The position numbers were made by a program, and so were the translations under genes. Source: JACVRW01 sp963746825 (GTDB lineage Bacteria > Actinomycetota > Thermoleophilia > Solirubrobacterales > Thermoleophilaceae). From it: a stretch of 64,000 nucleotides of DNA. The notes beneath the pieces were generated by a model. It made no database searches. It worked only from the letters and a program-made list of their open reading frames with translations, and was not told the DNA's origin. Positions within the stretch are counted from its first letter, which is position 1. The number at the start of each line of letters is the position of its first letter. The stretch lies in NCBI GenBank assembly GCA_963746825.1, contig CAVVCU010000018.1:124001-188000 (forward strand). The letters are read 5' to 3'. Of the stretch, positions 41,274 through 49,838 are shown in pieces.

Positions 41274-42287
41274 ATGCTCGCCCCCGTGCGCATCTTCAGC
41301 GGCATCCAGCCCACCGGGCGCAAGCACATCGGCAACTACATCGGCGCCGTCCGCGGCTACCTCGACGGCCAGGAGCGCGGCGATCCGGCCATCTACTGCA
41401 TCGTCGATCTGCACGCCACGAGCGTGAGCTACGACCCGGCCGCGCTGCCCGGCTACGTGCTCGACACCACGGCCATGCTGATGGCCTGCGGTCTCGATCC
41501 GCAGCGCTGCATCCTGTTTCGCCAGTCCGACCTCCACGAGCACTCCGAGCTGTGCTGGCTTCTTTGCTCGGTCACGCCGTACGGCGACCTGGGTCGCATG
41601 CACCAGTTCAAGGACAAGTCGGAGCGCGAGCAGCAGCTGATTCGCACCAGCCTCTTCTTGTATCCGGCGCTGCAGGCCGCGGACATCCTGCTCTACAAGA
41701 CCGACGAGGTGCCCGTGGGCGACGACCAGCGCCAGCACGTCGAGTTGGCCCGGGAGATCGCGCGGCGCTTCAACTCGACCTACGGGGAGGTGCTCGTCGA
41801 GCCCGAGCACGTGATCCCGGGGGTGGGCGCGCGCGTGATGGACCTACAGGACGTGACGGCCAAGATGTCGACCAGCTTCGGCACCGAAGCCGGGCTGATC
41901 TACATCGACGACGAGCCCGACGACATCCGGCGAAAGCTCAAGCGCGCGCAGACGGATTCCGGGCGCGAGGTGGTGCGAGGGCCGGACAAGGCGGGCATCT
42001 CCAACCTGATCGAGATCTACTCCGTGGCCCGCGGGGTCGAGCCCGGCGAGGTCGAGCGCGAGTTCGAGGGCGAGGGCTACGGCACCTTCAAGGCCGCGGT
42101 GGGGGAGGCCGTGGTCGAGCTGCTCGCTCCCGTGCGCGAGCGCTACCGCGAGCTGCGCGCGGACGAGGCCGGCCTTGAGCGCGCGCTGGCCGAGGGGGCC
42201 GAACGGGCCCGCGCGATCGCCGCGCCGACGATGAGCGACGTGCGGCAGGTGATGGGAATCGGCTCCGGCGTCCACCGCTCGGTCTAG
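41274..42287 (+). CDS. trpS: Tryptophanyl-tRNA synthetase
   Basis: A 337-residue class I synthetase. RIFSGIQPTGRKHIGNYIGAVRGYL contains the HIGH-like HIGN signature, VPVGDDQRQHVELAREIARRFN is the Trp-site strand, and KMSTSFG is the KMSKS loop. The start is ATG 41274 (MLAPVRIF), as the 13 upstream in-frame residues have no family similarity. The upstream gap is too short for a T-box leader. It is followed 12 bases later by scpA. Confidence 0.95.
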   Translation: MLAPVRIFSGIQPTGRKHIGNYIGAVRGYLDGQERGDPAIYCIVDLHATSVSYDPAALPGYVLDTTAMLMACGLDPQRCILFRQSDLHEHSELCWLLCSVTPYGDLGRMHQFKDKSEREQQLIRTSLFLYPALQAADILLYKTDEVPVGDDQRQHVELAREIARRFNSTYGEVLVEPEHVIPGVGARVMDLQDVTAKMSTSFGTEAGLIYIDDEPDDIRRKLKRAQTDSGREVVRGPDKAGISNLIEIYSVARGVEPGEVEREFEGEGYGTFKAAVGEAVVELLAPVRERYRELRADEAGLERALAEGAERARAIAAPTMSDVRQVMGIGSGVHRSV

Positions 42288-42299
42288 TCTCTTCACACG

Positions 42300-43043
42300 A
42301 TGTCCGTGGCGGCGCTCGACCTCGATCTCGAGGTCTTCAACGGTCCTTTCGACCTGCTCCTGACGCTGGTCCTCAGGGAGGAGATCGACCTGCTCGAGGT
42401 GGATCTCGCCGAGGTCGTGCTCACCTACGTCGAGCATCTCGAGCGCGCGGGCGAGCTCGATCTGGACGCGGCCACCGAGTTCCTGGTGCTGATCGCCGCA
42501 CTGCTCGAGCTGAAATCGCGGCTCATGCTGCCCCAGGAGGACGAGGAGGGCCTCGACCTCGAGCCGGGCGAAGCGGCCGAGGAGCTGCTCGCGCGGATGC
42601 TCGAGTACCACCGCTATCGGGAGGCCGCCGAGCACCTGAGAGAGCGCCTGGCGTCCGAGCACGGCCACCGCTACCGCTCGGCCCCGCTGCCCCCGGAGCT
42701 GCGGCGGGTGTCGATCGAGGCCGCGGAGCCCGCCTACGACGCGGAGCTGCTGGCGCGCGCCGTCGGCGACCTGCTGCGCACCCCGCCGCCTCTCGACCTG
42801 CGCCACGTGCGCCGGCCCGCGGTGTCGGTCGAGCAGCGCCTGGCCCACCTGCGCGGTCTGCTGGCGAGCCGTACCCGCTTCTCCTTCGACGAGGCGGTGC
42901 AGGGCGCCGACCGGCTGACCGAGGCGGTCACGCTGTTCGCCCTGCTCGAGCTCTACAAGGCCGGCGAGGCGCAGTGGGAGCAGGAGATCCCCTTCGGCCC
43001 CATCACGGTGGTGGGCGCGGCGCGCAAGGCGGCGGCCTCGTGA
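42300..43043 (+). CDS. scpA: Segregation and condensation protein ScpA
   Basis: A 247-residue kleisin subunit of the SMC-ScpAB chromosome-organising complex. The N-terminal helical domain (LEVFNGPFDLLLTLVLREEIDLLEVDLAEVVLTYV, FLVLIAALLELKSRLMLP) binds the SMC neck. The C-terminal winged helix (TEAVTLFALLELYKAGEAQWEQEIPFGPITV) binds the SMC head. The ATG is at 42300. The end overlaps scpB by 4 bases. The scpAB-rluB-aro-cmk-der order is typical of many actinobacteria, here with insertions. Confidence 0.94.
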   Translation: MSVAALDLDLEVFNGPFDLLLTLVLREEIDLLEVDLAEVVLTYVEHLERAGELDLDAATEFLVLIAALLELKSRLMLPQEDEEGLDLEPGEAAEELLARMLEYHRYREAAEHLRERLASEHGHRYRSAPLPPELRRVSIEAAEPAYDAELLARAVGDLLRTPPPLDLRHVRRPAVSVEQRLAHLRGLLASRTRFSFDEAVQGADRLTEAVTLFALLELYKAGEAQWEQEIPFGPITVVGAARKAAAS

Positions 43044-43615
43044 ACGATCTCGCCCGCACGGTCGAGGCGCTGCTGTTCCTGTCCGCCGAGCCCGTGGCGG
43101 TGGAACGGCTGGCCGACGCCTGCGAGGTGTCCGAGGGCGAGGTCGTCGAGGCTCTGGCCCGGCTGCGCGAGCACTACGCCGAGGGCTACCGCGGCGTGGT
43201 GCTGCGCGAGGTGGCGGGCGGGTTCACGCTGGCCACCGACCCCGTGGCCGAGCGCGCGGCGCGCCGGCTGCTGGCCAAGCCGCGTACGCCCCCGCTGACC
43301 CAGGCGCAGGCCGAGTGCCTGGCCATCGTGGCCTACCTGCAGCCCGTGTCGCGGCCCGAGATCGCGCGCATCCGCGGCGTGGCCTCGGAGTCGGCGGTCG
43401 GCACCCTGCTCGAACGCGGCCTGATCGAGGAGTCGGGGCGCTCGCGCTTCGGCGCGACGCTCTACCGCTCGAGCGAGCTGTTCGAGAAGCTGTTCGGCCT
43501 GACCGGCCTCGACGCGCTGCCCGACCCCGCGGCGTTCGACCCCTCGCCCGAGCAGGAGGGCGAGCTGCGCGAGCGCCTGCTGCGGGCGGGCGAGCAGCGG
43601 GCCCAAGCGGGCTAG
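43040..43615 (+). CDS. scpB: Segregation and condensation protein ScpB
   Basis: A 191-residue double winged-helix protein that dimerises and holds ScpA in the condensin complex. VEALLFLSAEPVAVERLADACEVSEGEVVEAL, VVLREVAGGFTLATDPVAE and LTQAQAECLAIVAYLQPVSRPEIARIRGVASESAVGTLLERGLIEESG are the conserved blocks. The GTG start overlaps the scpA stop. It is convergent with the LysR gene, 6 bases apart. Confidence 0.94.
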   Translation: MNDLARTVEALLFLSAEPVAVERLADACEVSEGEVVEALARLREHYAEGYRGVVLREVAGGFTLATDPVAERAARRLLAKPRTPPLTQAQAECLAIVAYLQPVSRPEIARIRGVASESAVGTLLERGLIEESGRSRFGATLYRSSELFEKLFGLTGLDALPDPAAFDPSPEQEGELRERLLRAGEQRAQAG

Positions 43616-43621
43616 CGGCGC

Positions 43622-44551
43622 TCAGCCCGTGGCCAGCTGAAGCTCGGCGCCGCGGAACTCCTCGGCCACGTCGCTGAGGATCTGCATCATCGCGTCGCTG
43701 GCCGGCGAGGCATAGGAGCCCTCGGAGCGCGCGGCCCACACGCGGCGCACGGGAGCGTCGCTGAGGCTGCGCGCCACCAGCCCGGGGTGCAGGGAGGTGA
43801 GCGCCAGCCGGGGCAGGATCGTGACCCCCACGCCGGCGGCGACGAGGGCCATCGCGGCGGTGGTCTCGTCGGCTTCGAAGGCCACACGCGGGCTGTAGCC
43901 GGCGCTGCGACACGCGCTCTCGGTGATCGCGCGGCAGCCGCACAGCTCGCTCGAGGCGATCCAGGCGTCGTCGGCCAGGTCGGCCAGCGACAGCCGGCGC
44001 CGCCCGGCCAGCGGGTGATCCTCGCGGAGGATGATGTCGTAGGGATCGTCCAGCAGGGGGACCAGCTCCAGGCCCGCCGGGAGCAGGTCGGGAACCGCCT
44101 GGTGGTCGTAGACGAGCGCCAGGTCCGCCTCGCCGGCGCGCAGGCGCGGCGCCGCCTGCTCGGGCTCGGCCTCCTGCATCGAGAGCTCGACGTGGGGGTG
44201 GCGCTCGTGGAAGGCGGCCACGGCCCGGGGAGCGAGGGTGGCGTTGCCGCTCTGGAAGGAGATCAGCCGCAGCCGCCCGCCGCGCAGGCCCGCCAGCGCG
44301 GCGAGCTCCTCCTCCGCGAACTCGATCCGGGCCAGAATGGCGTCGGCGTGCCCGACCAGAACCTGCCCGGCTTCGGTGAGGCGCACGCCCCGCGCCCCGC
44401 GCTCCACCAGCTGGGCGCCGGTCTCGCGCTCGAGCGCCGCGACGTGCTGGGAGATCGCCGACTGGGTGAAGGACAGCGCTTCGGCGGCGGCGGAGAACGA
44501 TCCCCGCGCGGCCACCTCCTTCAGGACTCTCATCCGGCGCACGTCGAGCAT
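43622..44551 (-). CDS. LysR-family transcriptional regulator
   Basis: A 309-residue regulator. The winged HTH covers residues 1-60 (MRVLKEVAARGSFSAAAEALSFTQSAISQHVAALERETGAQLVERG), followed by the LysR substrate-binding domain (RLRLISFQSGNATLAPRAVAAFHERHPHVELSM). A CGCRAITESAC stretch in the sensor lobe puts three Cys close together, which is unusual and could be ligand- or redox-related. It is divergent from the EamA transporter gene 44624-45625, which it probably controls. Confidence 0.9.
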   Translation of the reverse strand: MLDVRRMRVLKEVAARGSFSAAAEALSFTQSAISQHVAALERETGAQLVERGARGVRLTEAGQVLVGHADAILARIEFAEEELAALAGLRGGRLRLISFQSGNATLAPRAVAAFHERHPHVELSMQEAEPEQAAPRLRAGEADLALVYDHQAVPDLLPAGLELVPLLDDPYDIILREDHPLAGRRRLSLADLADDAWIASSELCGCRAITESACRSAGYSPRVAFEADETTAAMALVAAGVGVTILPRLALTSLHPGLVARSLSDAPVRRVWAARSEGSYASPASDAMMQILSDVAEEFRGAELQLATG

Positions 44552-44596
44552 CAGTCCAGCTTATCGCCCCCAGAAGAAGTAGTCATTGGGACTGAT
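44550..44596. promoter_or_regulatory. Inverted repeat in the lysR-eamA divergent promoter
   Basis: ATCAGTCC (44550-44557) is mirrored by GGACTGAT (44589-44596), and a nested AGTC-N5-GACT dyad lies at 44581-44593. LysR regulators bind dyads of this kind between divergent genes, with one site for binding and one for activation. The left arm overlaps the lysR start codon, fitting autorepression. Confidence 0.55.
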
Positions 44597-44623
44597 GGCT
44601 TGGCTGTGCGATCCTCAGCCCTC

Positions 44624-45625
44624 ATGTCGAGGCGCTCGTGGATCCTGCTGGGCACCCTCTCGGCCTTCTGGGGCGCGTCATACCTGTTCATCAAGGTGGC
44701 CCTCGAGGACGACGTCGCCCCCGCGGTGATCGTGTCGCTGCGCACCGCCCTCGCGGCGCTCGTGCTACTGCCGCTGGCCGCGCACCAGGGCGTGCTCTCC
44801 GGAGTCCGGGCCAACGCGGGACCGATCCTGGTGCTGGCGGTGGTGCAGATGGCCGGCCCGCTGCTGCTGATCGCGGTGGGCGAGCAGGAGATCTCGTCGT
44901 CGCTCACCGGAATCCTGGTGGCCGCGGCGCCGATCTTCACCTTCCTACTGGCCTTCGCGCTCGAGGGCGAGGAGCGGGCCTCGGGCCTGAGCCTCGCCGG
45001 CGTGGTCGTCGGAATCGCCGGCGTGGCGCTGCTGCTGGGCGTGGACGCCGGTGGCGGCACCGCCGCGCTGGTGGGCGGGCTGTGCGTGGTGCTGGCGACG
45101 TTCGGCTACGGCGTAGGCGCCTGGATCGTCAAGCGCCGCGTGCACGACATCGAGCCCGTGGCCATGGTGGGCGTCACCGCCGCCGTTGCCGCTGCGCTCA
45201 CCGCTCCGCTCGCCGCGCTCGACCTGCCCTCGCGGGTTCCCGGGTGGGAGGCGATCGGCTCGCTGCTCGCCCTGGGAGTGCTGTGCACCGGAGCGGCCTT
45301 CGTGATCTTCTACTCGCTCGTGGCGAGCGACGGGCCGGCCAAGGCTTCCCTGGTCGGCTATCTGGCGCCCGGGTTCTCGATCGTCTACGGCGTGACGCTG
45401 CTGGACGAGGGCTTCACGCTCACCACCGCGGCGGGCCTGCTGCTGATAACCGGCGGCTCCTGGCTCGCCGCCGAGGGGCGCTACCCGTGGGAGCCGCGCT
45501 CAGCCGCGAGCGGCGAGCTGGCCGCAGGCGGCGGCGATGTCGCGCCCGCGGGTGAGCCGGACGGTGGTGCGGACCCCGCGCCCCTCGAGGGCGCTGCGGA
45601 ACGCGTCGATCGCGTCCCGGCCTGA
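44624..45625 (+). CDS. EamA/DMT-family transporter
   Basis: A 333-residue drug/metabolite transporter with ten membrane segments in two EamA repeats. The first begins WILLGTLSAFWGASYLFIKVALED, the second LVGGLCVVLATFGYGVGAWIVKRRV, and each ends with a short re-entrant hydrophobic block (LAPGFSIVYGVTLLDEGFTL). These proteins export amino acids or small metabolites. The last 42 residues (Gly/Ala/Pro-rich, non-hydrophobic) run antisense through the 3' end of rlmN over 126 bases and look like a read-through tail. It is probably controlled by the divergent LysR. Confidence 0.88.
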   Translation: MSRRSWILLGTLSAFWGASYLFIKVALEDDVAPAVIVSLRTALAALVLLPLAAHQGVLSGVRANAGPILVLAVVQMAGPLLLIAVGEQEISSSLTGILVAAAPIFTFLLAFALEGEERASGLSLAGVVVGIAGVALLLGVDAGGGTAALVGGLCVVLATFGYGVGAWIVKRRVHDIEPVAMVGVTAAVAAALTAPLAALDLPSRVPGWEAIGSLLALGVLCTGAAFVIFYSLVASDGPAKASLVGYLAPGFSIVYGVTLLDEGFTLTTAAGLLLITGGSWLAAEGRYPWEPRSAASGELAAGGGDVAPAGEPDGGADPAPLEGAAERVDRVPA

Positions 45626-46483
45626 TCCGCGAAAGCCCGATTCCGTGGGGTTGTACGGAATCAGGTTGACCTTGAACGCGTGCCGCGGCTGCAGCAGGTC
45701 GGCTAGCGCCACGGCCTGCTCGTAGCGGTCGTTCACGCCCTCGAGCATCAGGTACTCGACGAACACCTGGCGCTTGCGGCGCTCGTGCCAGTGCAGGCAG
45801 GCCGCGAGCACGTCGCGCAGCGCGTAGCGGTCGTTCACCGGCATCAGCTCGGAGCGCAGCGCCTCGTCGGCCGCGTGCAGGGACAACGCCAGCCGCACCG
45901 GCGGGCCCTCGCGAGCCAGGCGCTCGATGCCCGGCAGCCAGCCGACGGTCGAGATGGCCGTGTTGGAGGTGGCGATGCCGATCTCGGGCAGGCGCTCGCA
46001 GGCTGCGAGCACGTTGTCGAGGTTCATCAGCGGCTCGCCCATGCCCATGAACACCGCGTGGTTTACCGCCTCCTTGCGCCGGAAGTGCAGGGCCTGATCG
46101 ACGATCTCGGACTCGGTGAGGTTGCGGCCGAACTTCATGCGTCCGGTGGCGCAGAACGTGCACGTGAGCGGGCAGCCCGACTGGCTCGACAGGCAGAGCG
46201 AGCGGCGCCCGTCCTTGTAACGCATCAGCACCGCCTCGACGGGCCGCCCGTCGCCGGTGTGGAAGAGCACCTTCTCGGTCCCGTCGCGGGCCAGGGCCTC
46301 GTCGACCGCCTCGAGGGAGGAGAACGGAACCTCGTCGGCCAGCGCGTCGCGCAGCTCGACCGGCAGGTTGGTCATCTCGGCGTAGGAGGCTGTCCCGCCC
46401 GCCGTCCATTCCCACACCTGGCGGGAGCGGAAGGTGGGCTCGCCGCGAGCCTCCAGCCGTTCGTCGAGCAGAGCCAGATCCAC
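45500..46483 (-). CDS. rlmN: Dual-specificity RNA methyltransferase RlmN
   Basis: A 327-residue radical SAM enzyme that makes m2A at 23S rRNA position 2503 and in some tRNAs. The iron-sulfur motif is CPLTCTFC with Cys 104, 108 and 111. FMGMGEPLMNLDNVL is the SAM-binding GGE-like block, STVGWLPGI and LALSLHAADEALRSELMPVN are conserved, and VFVEYLMLEGVND leads to the C-terminal end with NLIPYNPT. The start is GTG 46483; earlier in-frame residues overlap rluB and lack similarity. The two genes diverge only 17 bases apart. Confidence 0.95.
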   Translation of the reverse strand: MDLALLDERLEARGEPTFRSRQVWEWTAGGTASYAEMTNLPVELRDALADEVPFSSLEAVDEALARDGTEKVLFHTGDGRPVEAVLMRYKDGRRSLCLSSQSGCPLTCTFCATGRMKFGRNLTESEIVDQALHFRRKEAVNHAVFMGMGEPLMNLDNVLAACERLPEIGIATSNTAISTVGWLPGIERLAREGPPVRLALSLHAADEALRSELMPVNDRYALRDVLAACLHWHERRKRQVFVEYLMLEGVNDRYEQAVALADLLQPRHAFKVNLIPYNPTESGFRGSGRDAIDAFRSALEGRGVRTTVRLTRGRDIAAACGQLAARG

Positions 46484-46500
46484 GTGGAAGAGTGTGCCGC

Positions 46501-47190
46501 ATGCGCCTGGCCAAGTTCCTCGCCCACGCGGGCGTCGCATCCCGCCGCGCCGCGGAGGGCCTGATCGCCGCGGGCCGGGTGACCGTGGGCGGCCAGACGG
46601 TGACCGATCCCGCCCGCGACGTGGACGAATCGAGCGCGGTGGCCGTCGACGGCCGGCCTGTCGCGCCCGAGCCGCGCGAGGTGCACGCGCTGAACAAGCC
46701 GCGCGGCGTGGTGTCGACCGCGCACGACACCCACGGCCGCCCGACGGTCGTGCAGCTGGTTAGGTCGCAGAGACGGCTGTACCCGGTGGGCCGCCTCGAC
46801 GCCGACACCACCGGGCTGATCCTGCTGACCAACGACGGCGAGCTGGCCGAGCGGCTGACCCACCCGCGCTACGGCGTGAACAAGGTCTACCGGGCGCGCA
46901 TTCAGCCCGGGCGCGTGTCCCACCGCGCGCTGCAGGCCCTGCGCGAGGGCGTGGAGCTGGACGACGGGCGCACCGCTCCGGCTCGCGCGCGCCAGGTCGC
47001 GCCCGGAGTGCTGGAGATCACCCTGCGCGAGGGCAAGAAGCGCCAGGTGCGGCGGATGGTCGAGGCGGTCGGCCATCGGGTGATCGAGCTCGAGCGCGTG
47101 GCCTTCGGGCCGCTCGGCCTGCGCGGCCTCGAGCCGGGCAAGAGCCGCCGGCTCAAGCCCGCGGAGATCGAGCGCCTGCGCCGGGGCTGA
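46501..47190 (+). CDS. rluB: Ribosomal large subunit pseudouridine synthase (RluB-type)
   Basis: A 229-residue RsuA/RluB-family enzyme. The N-terminal S4 RNA-binding domain (MRLAKFLAHAGVASRRAAEGLIAAGRVTVGGQTV) precedes the catalytic domain with LYPVGRLDADTTGLILLTNDGELAERLTHPRYGV, where the Asp in RLDADT is the nucleophile. KKRQVRRMVEAVGHRVIEL completes the fold. It modifies 23S rRNA. ATG 46501 is preferred to GTG 46492. It probably starts the aromatic-amino-acid operon transcript, since aroH follows 13 bases later. Confidence 0.93.
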   Translation: MRLAKFLAHAGVASRRAAEGLIAAGRVTVGGQTVTDPARDVDESSAVAVDGRPVAPEPREVHALNKPRGVVSTAHDTHGRPTVVQLVRSQRRLYPVGRLDADTTGLILLTNDGELAERLTHPRYGVNKVYRARIQPGRVSHRALQALREGVELDDGRTAPARARQVAPGVLEITLREGKKRQVRRMVEAVGHRVIELERVAFGPLGLRGLEPGKSRRLKPAEIERLRRG

Positions 47191-47203
47191 CAGAATCGCC
47201 GCC

Positions 47204-47569
47204 GTGAGATTGCGAGCGCTGAGGGGCGCGATCACCGTGGAGGACAACGAGGCCGGCGCGATCCTCTCCGCGACGGAGGAGCTGCTGCGCGAGGTCATGG
47301 AGCGGAACTCGCTCACCACCGACCACATGGTCAGCTGCATCTTCACCTGCACCGAGGACCTCGACGCCGACTTCCCGGCCGTGGCCGCCCGCCAGGTCGG
47401 ATTGAGCGCGGTGCCGCTCCTATGCACCCGGGAGATCCCCGTACCCGGCTCGCTGCCCCGGGTCATTCGCCTGCTGCTGCACTACTACGCTGAGGACTCG
47501 GTGAAAGCCCACCATGTCTATCTGCGCGAGGCCGTCGCGCTGCGGCGCGATCTCGAGGGGGCCCAATGA
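47204..47569 (+). CDS. aroH: Chorismate mutase, AroH type
   Basis: A 121-residue monofunctional chorismate mutase of the trimeric Bacillus AroH class. RALRGAITVEDNEAGAILSATEELLREVMERN is the start, with the active-site Arg in RGAIT, then MVSCIFTCTEDLDADFPAVAAR, PLLCTREIPVPGSLPRVIRLLLHYY and the late VYLREAVALRRDL. It makes prephenate for Phe and Tyr synthesis. The GTG start is used; the end overlaps the aminotransferase gene by 4 bases. Confidence 0.95.
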   Translation: MRLRALRGAITVEDNEAGAILSATEELLREVMERNSLTTDHMVSCIFTCTEDLDADFPAVAARQVGLSAVPLLCTREIPVPGSLPRVIRLLLHYYAEDSVKAHHVYLREAVALRRDLEGAQ

Positions 47570-48642
47570 CCGGCCTCGAGTTCAACCGCCGCCTCGAAGA
47601 GATCCCCGTCTACCCGGCGGCCTCCACCTACGCCTTCGACGGCGAGCTGGTCAAGCTGGCCTCCAACGAGACGCCCTTCGCCCCCCATCCGCAGGTGCTG
47701 GAGGCCGTCGAGGCCCAGCTGCGCACGCTCAACCGCTACCCCGACCCGGCCAAGGCCGCGCTGCGCCGCCGGCTCGCCGAGCGAACGGGGCTGCCCGCGG
47801 GCCGGATCGCCATCGGCAACGGATCGTGCGAGATCCTGCTCTCCGCCGGCGAGGCCATGCTCGAGCCCGGCGCCGAGGTGGTCTACGCCTGGCCCTCGTT
47901 CTCGATCTATCCCCACCTGGCCGCCACCGCGGGAGCCCGCGCGATCACCGTGGCGCTCAACGAGGCGGGCGAGCACGACCTGGAGGCGATGTCGCGCGAG
48001 ATCACGGCCGCCACCCGGATGGTGATCGTGTGCAACCCCAACAACCCGAGCGCCACGGCCCTGCCGCCCGGCGTGATCGACGATTGGCTGGCCGAGCTCC
48101 CGCGCCACGTGGCGGTGATCCTCGACGAGGCCTACATCGAGTTCTCCCTGCTCCAGGACCCCGACGACTCGCTCGACCTGCTCGGGCGCCACCCCAACCT
48201 GGTCCTGCTGCGCACCTTCTCCAAGGTCTACGGGCTGTGCGGGCTGCGGGTGGGCTACGCACTGGGCTCGGAGGCCTTCCGGCTGGCGGTGGACCGCGTG
48301 CGCCAGCCCTTCTCGGTCAACGCGCTCGCGCTCGCCGCGGCCACCGAGGCGCTCAACCACCAGGACGAGGTGGAGCGGCGCATCGAGCAGACCGCCATCG
48401 AGCGCATCCACGTGGAGTCCGAGCTCGCCGACCGGGGCCTCGACACCACCGAGAGCCAGGCCAACTTCTCCTGGGTCTCGCTGGGCGACCGCGACGAGGA
48501 CGAGATCGTGGACGGCCTGGCGCAGCGCGGGGTGATCGTCCGCGCCGGAAGGGCGCTGGGTGAGGAGGGACGCATGAGGGTCACCTACGGCACGCGCAGC
48601 GAGAACGACCGCTTTTTGGCTGCACTCGACGAGCTTCTCTAA
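47566..48642 (+). CDS. hisC: HisC-family aminotransferase (histidinol-phosphate/aromatic)
   Basis: A 358-residue fold-type I PLP enzyme. KLASNETPFAPHPQVLEAV, NRYPDPAKAALRRRLAER, IVCNPNNPSATALP, VILDEAYIEFS and the PLP Lys in LRTFSKVYGLCGLRVGYALG are all HisC-like. Its place between chorismate mutase and the shikimate genes suggests it transaminates prephenate, phenylpyruvate or hydroxyphenylpyruvate, rather than (or as well as) imidazole acetol phosphate. The ATG overlaps the aroH stop. Confidence 0.9.
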   Translation: MTGLEFNRRLEEIPVYPAASTYAFDGELVKLASNETPFAPHPQVLEAVEAQLRTLNRYPDPAKAALRRRLAERTGLPAGRIAIGNGSCEILLSAGEAMLEPGAEVVYAWPSFSIYPHLAATAGARAITVALNEAGEHDLEAMSREITAATRMVIVCNPNNPSATALPPGVIDDWLAELPRHVAVILDEAYIEFSLLQDPDDSLDLLGRHPNLVLLRTFSKVYGLCGLRVGYALGSEAFRLAVDRVRQPFSVNALALAAATEALNHQDEVERRIEQTAIERIHVESELADRGLDTTESQANFSWVSLGDRDEDEIVDGLAQRGVIVRAGRALGEEGRMRVTYGTRSENDRFLAALDELL

Positions 48643-48660
48643 CCGCTGGGTTACCCCGGT

Positions 48661-48679
48661 GGGGGTGGCGCGCGCCCCC
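48661..48679 (+). terminator. GC-rich hairpin after the hisC-type gene
   Basis: GGGGG (48661-48665) pairs with CCCCC (48675-48679). A T-G wobble and a G-C pair extend the stem to 7 pairs around a 5-base loop. It lies 18 bases after the aminotransferase stop. No T-run follows, so it may be a weak terminator or only partly polar. Confidence 0.35.
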
Positions 48680-48708
48680 GATCGCCCCGATAGTGGTGTG
48701 CAGGGGGT

Positions 48709-49815
48709 ATGCAAGACGGCAGGGAAACCGACCCAGCGGAACGCTGGGCCGGCGCCGGACACTCCAGCGACTCAGATTCCGCTCGCGCGGCCCACGAGGC
48801 CGTGGCGGCGGCAATCACCGGGGAGGATCCCCGGTTGGTCGTGGTGTCCGCGTCGCCGCGTCATGATCTCGATGCGCTTGCGGGCGCGGCCCAGGAGGCT
48901 GCGGGTCCGGCTGCGCTGATCGGCTGCTCAGGGGGCCCGGGAGTTAGCGCCTTCGCCGTAGGGGGAGAGGGCTTCGCGGTGGCCACGGCCTTCGCCGACC
49001 TGGAGGAAGGCGGCTCGCGCTCCGCGGGCGAGGAGGCGGCCCGTTGCCTGGACGCCATCGACCCGGAGCTGCCCCACCGGGCTCTGGTGCTGCTCCCCGA
49101 CGGCCTGGCCGGCGACCCTCAGGAGGTGGTGCGGGGCGCCTATTCGGTCGCCGGCGCCGCGGTATCGCTGGCCGGCGGCTGCGCGGGCGGGCAGATTCAC
49201 GCCGGCCGCACGGGCAGCGGCACGGTGGTGGCGGCGGCGCTCGGCTCCACGGCGCGTTTCGGGGTGGGGGTGCGCCACGGCTGGCGACCTCGCGGAGACC
49301 CCCTGCTGGTGACCGCGAGCGAGGGCAAGCGGCTGTTGACGCTCAACGACCGCCCCGCCCTGGACGTCTACCGGGAACGCCACCGCATCCGCGACGAGGC
49401 GGAGTTCGGCCTGATCGCCCTGCTGCATCCGTTCGGCGTGGCCGCGGCGCGCGGACGGGAGAACCAGGTGCGCGCGGTGGTGGGGGCCGACTTCGAGGCG
49501 CGGACGCTCAACTGCAACTCCGAGGTCCCCACGGGCACGCTGATCTGGCCGATGACGGGCGAGCCCGAGCAAATTGCGAGGGCCACGACGCTCGCCTGCC
49601 ACGAGGCGCTCGCGGGCCTCGCCGGCCGGCCGCCCCGCGGGCTGCTGGCCCTCGACTCGGTAGCCCGCGCCGGTGTGAGCGACGCGCGCGCCCGCATCGC
49701 CGTCGCGTCGGGCGGCGCGCCGTTCGCGATCCTGCGCACGAGCGGAGAGATCGCCCGCACGCGGGGGTCGCTGGGATTTCACAGCCACGCGCTGGCCGTT
49801 CTCGCAATCGGCTGA
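48709..49815 (+). CDS. FIST-domain sensor protein
   Basis: A 368-residue soluble protein with FIST N (about residues 30-210) and FIST C (about 215-350) domains. AALIGCSGGPGVSAFAVGGEGFAVATAF, LVLLPDGLAGDPQEVVRGAYSVAGAAVSLAGGCAGGQ and GTVVAAALGSTARFGVGVRHGWRP belong to the first; LALDSVARAGVSDARARIAVASGGAPFAILRTSGEIARTRG and the terminal FHSHALAVLAIG belong to the second. FIST domains are thought to bind small ligands, possibly amino acids. Here it sits alone, without kinase or cyclase, between aromatic-amino-acid genes. The start is ATG 48709 with GGGGG upstream. A strong Ser/Asp-rich head has no known role. Confidence 0.85.
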   Translation: MQDGRETDPAERWAGAGHSSDSDSARAAHEAVAAAITGEDPRLVVVSASPRHDLDALAGAAQEAAGPAALIGCSGGPGVSAFAVGGEGFAVATAFADLEEGGSRSAGEEAARCLDAIDPELPHRALVLLPDGLAGDPQEVVRGAYSVAGAAVSLAGGCAGGQIHAGRTGSGTVVAAALGSTARFGVGVRHGWRPRGDPLLVTASEGKRLLTLNDRPALDVYRERHRIRDEAEFGLIALLHPFGVAAARGRENQVRAVVGADFEARTLNCNSEVPTGTLIWPMTGEPEQIARATTLACHEALAGLAGRPPRGLLALDSVARAGVSDARARIAVASGGAPFAILRTSGEIARTRGSLGFHSHALAVLAIG

Positions 49816-49838
49816 GCGCTGTGCTAACAATCCTCTCG

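Noticed and set aside
48643..48708. Small gene or leader between the aminotransferase and FIST genes
   Set aside because: There is no start-stop frame with sensible composition, only a GC-rich hairpin listed as a weak terminator.
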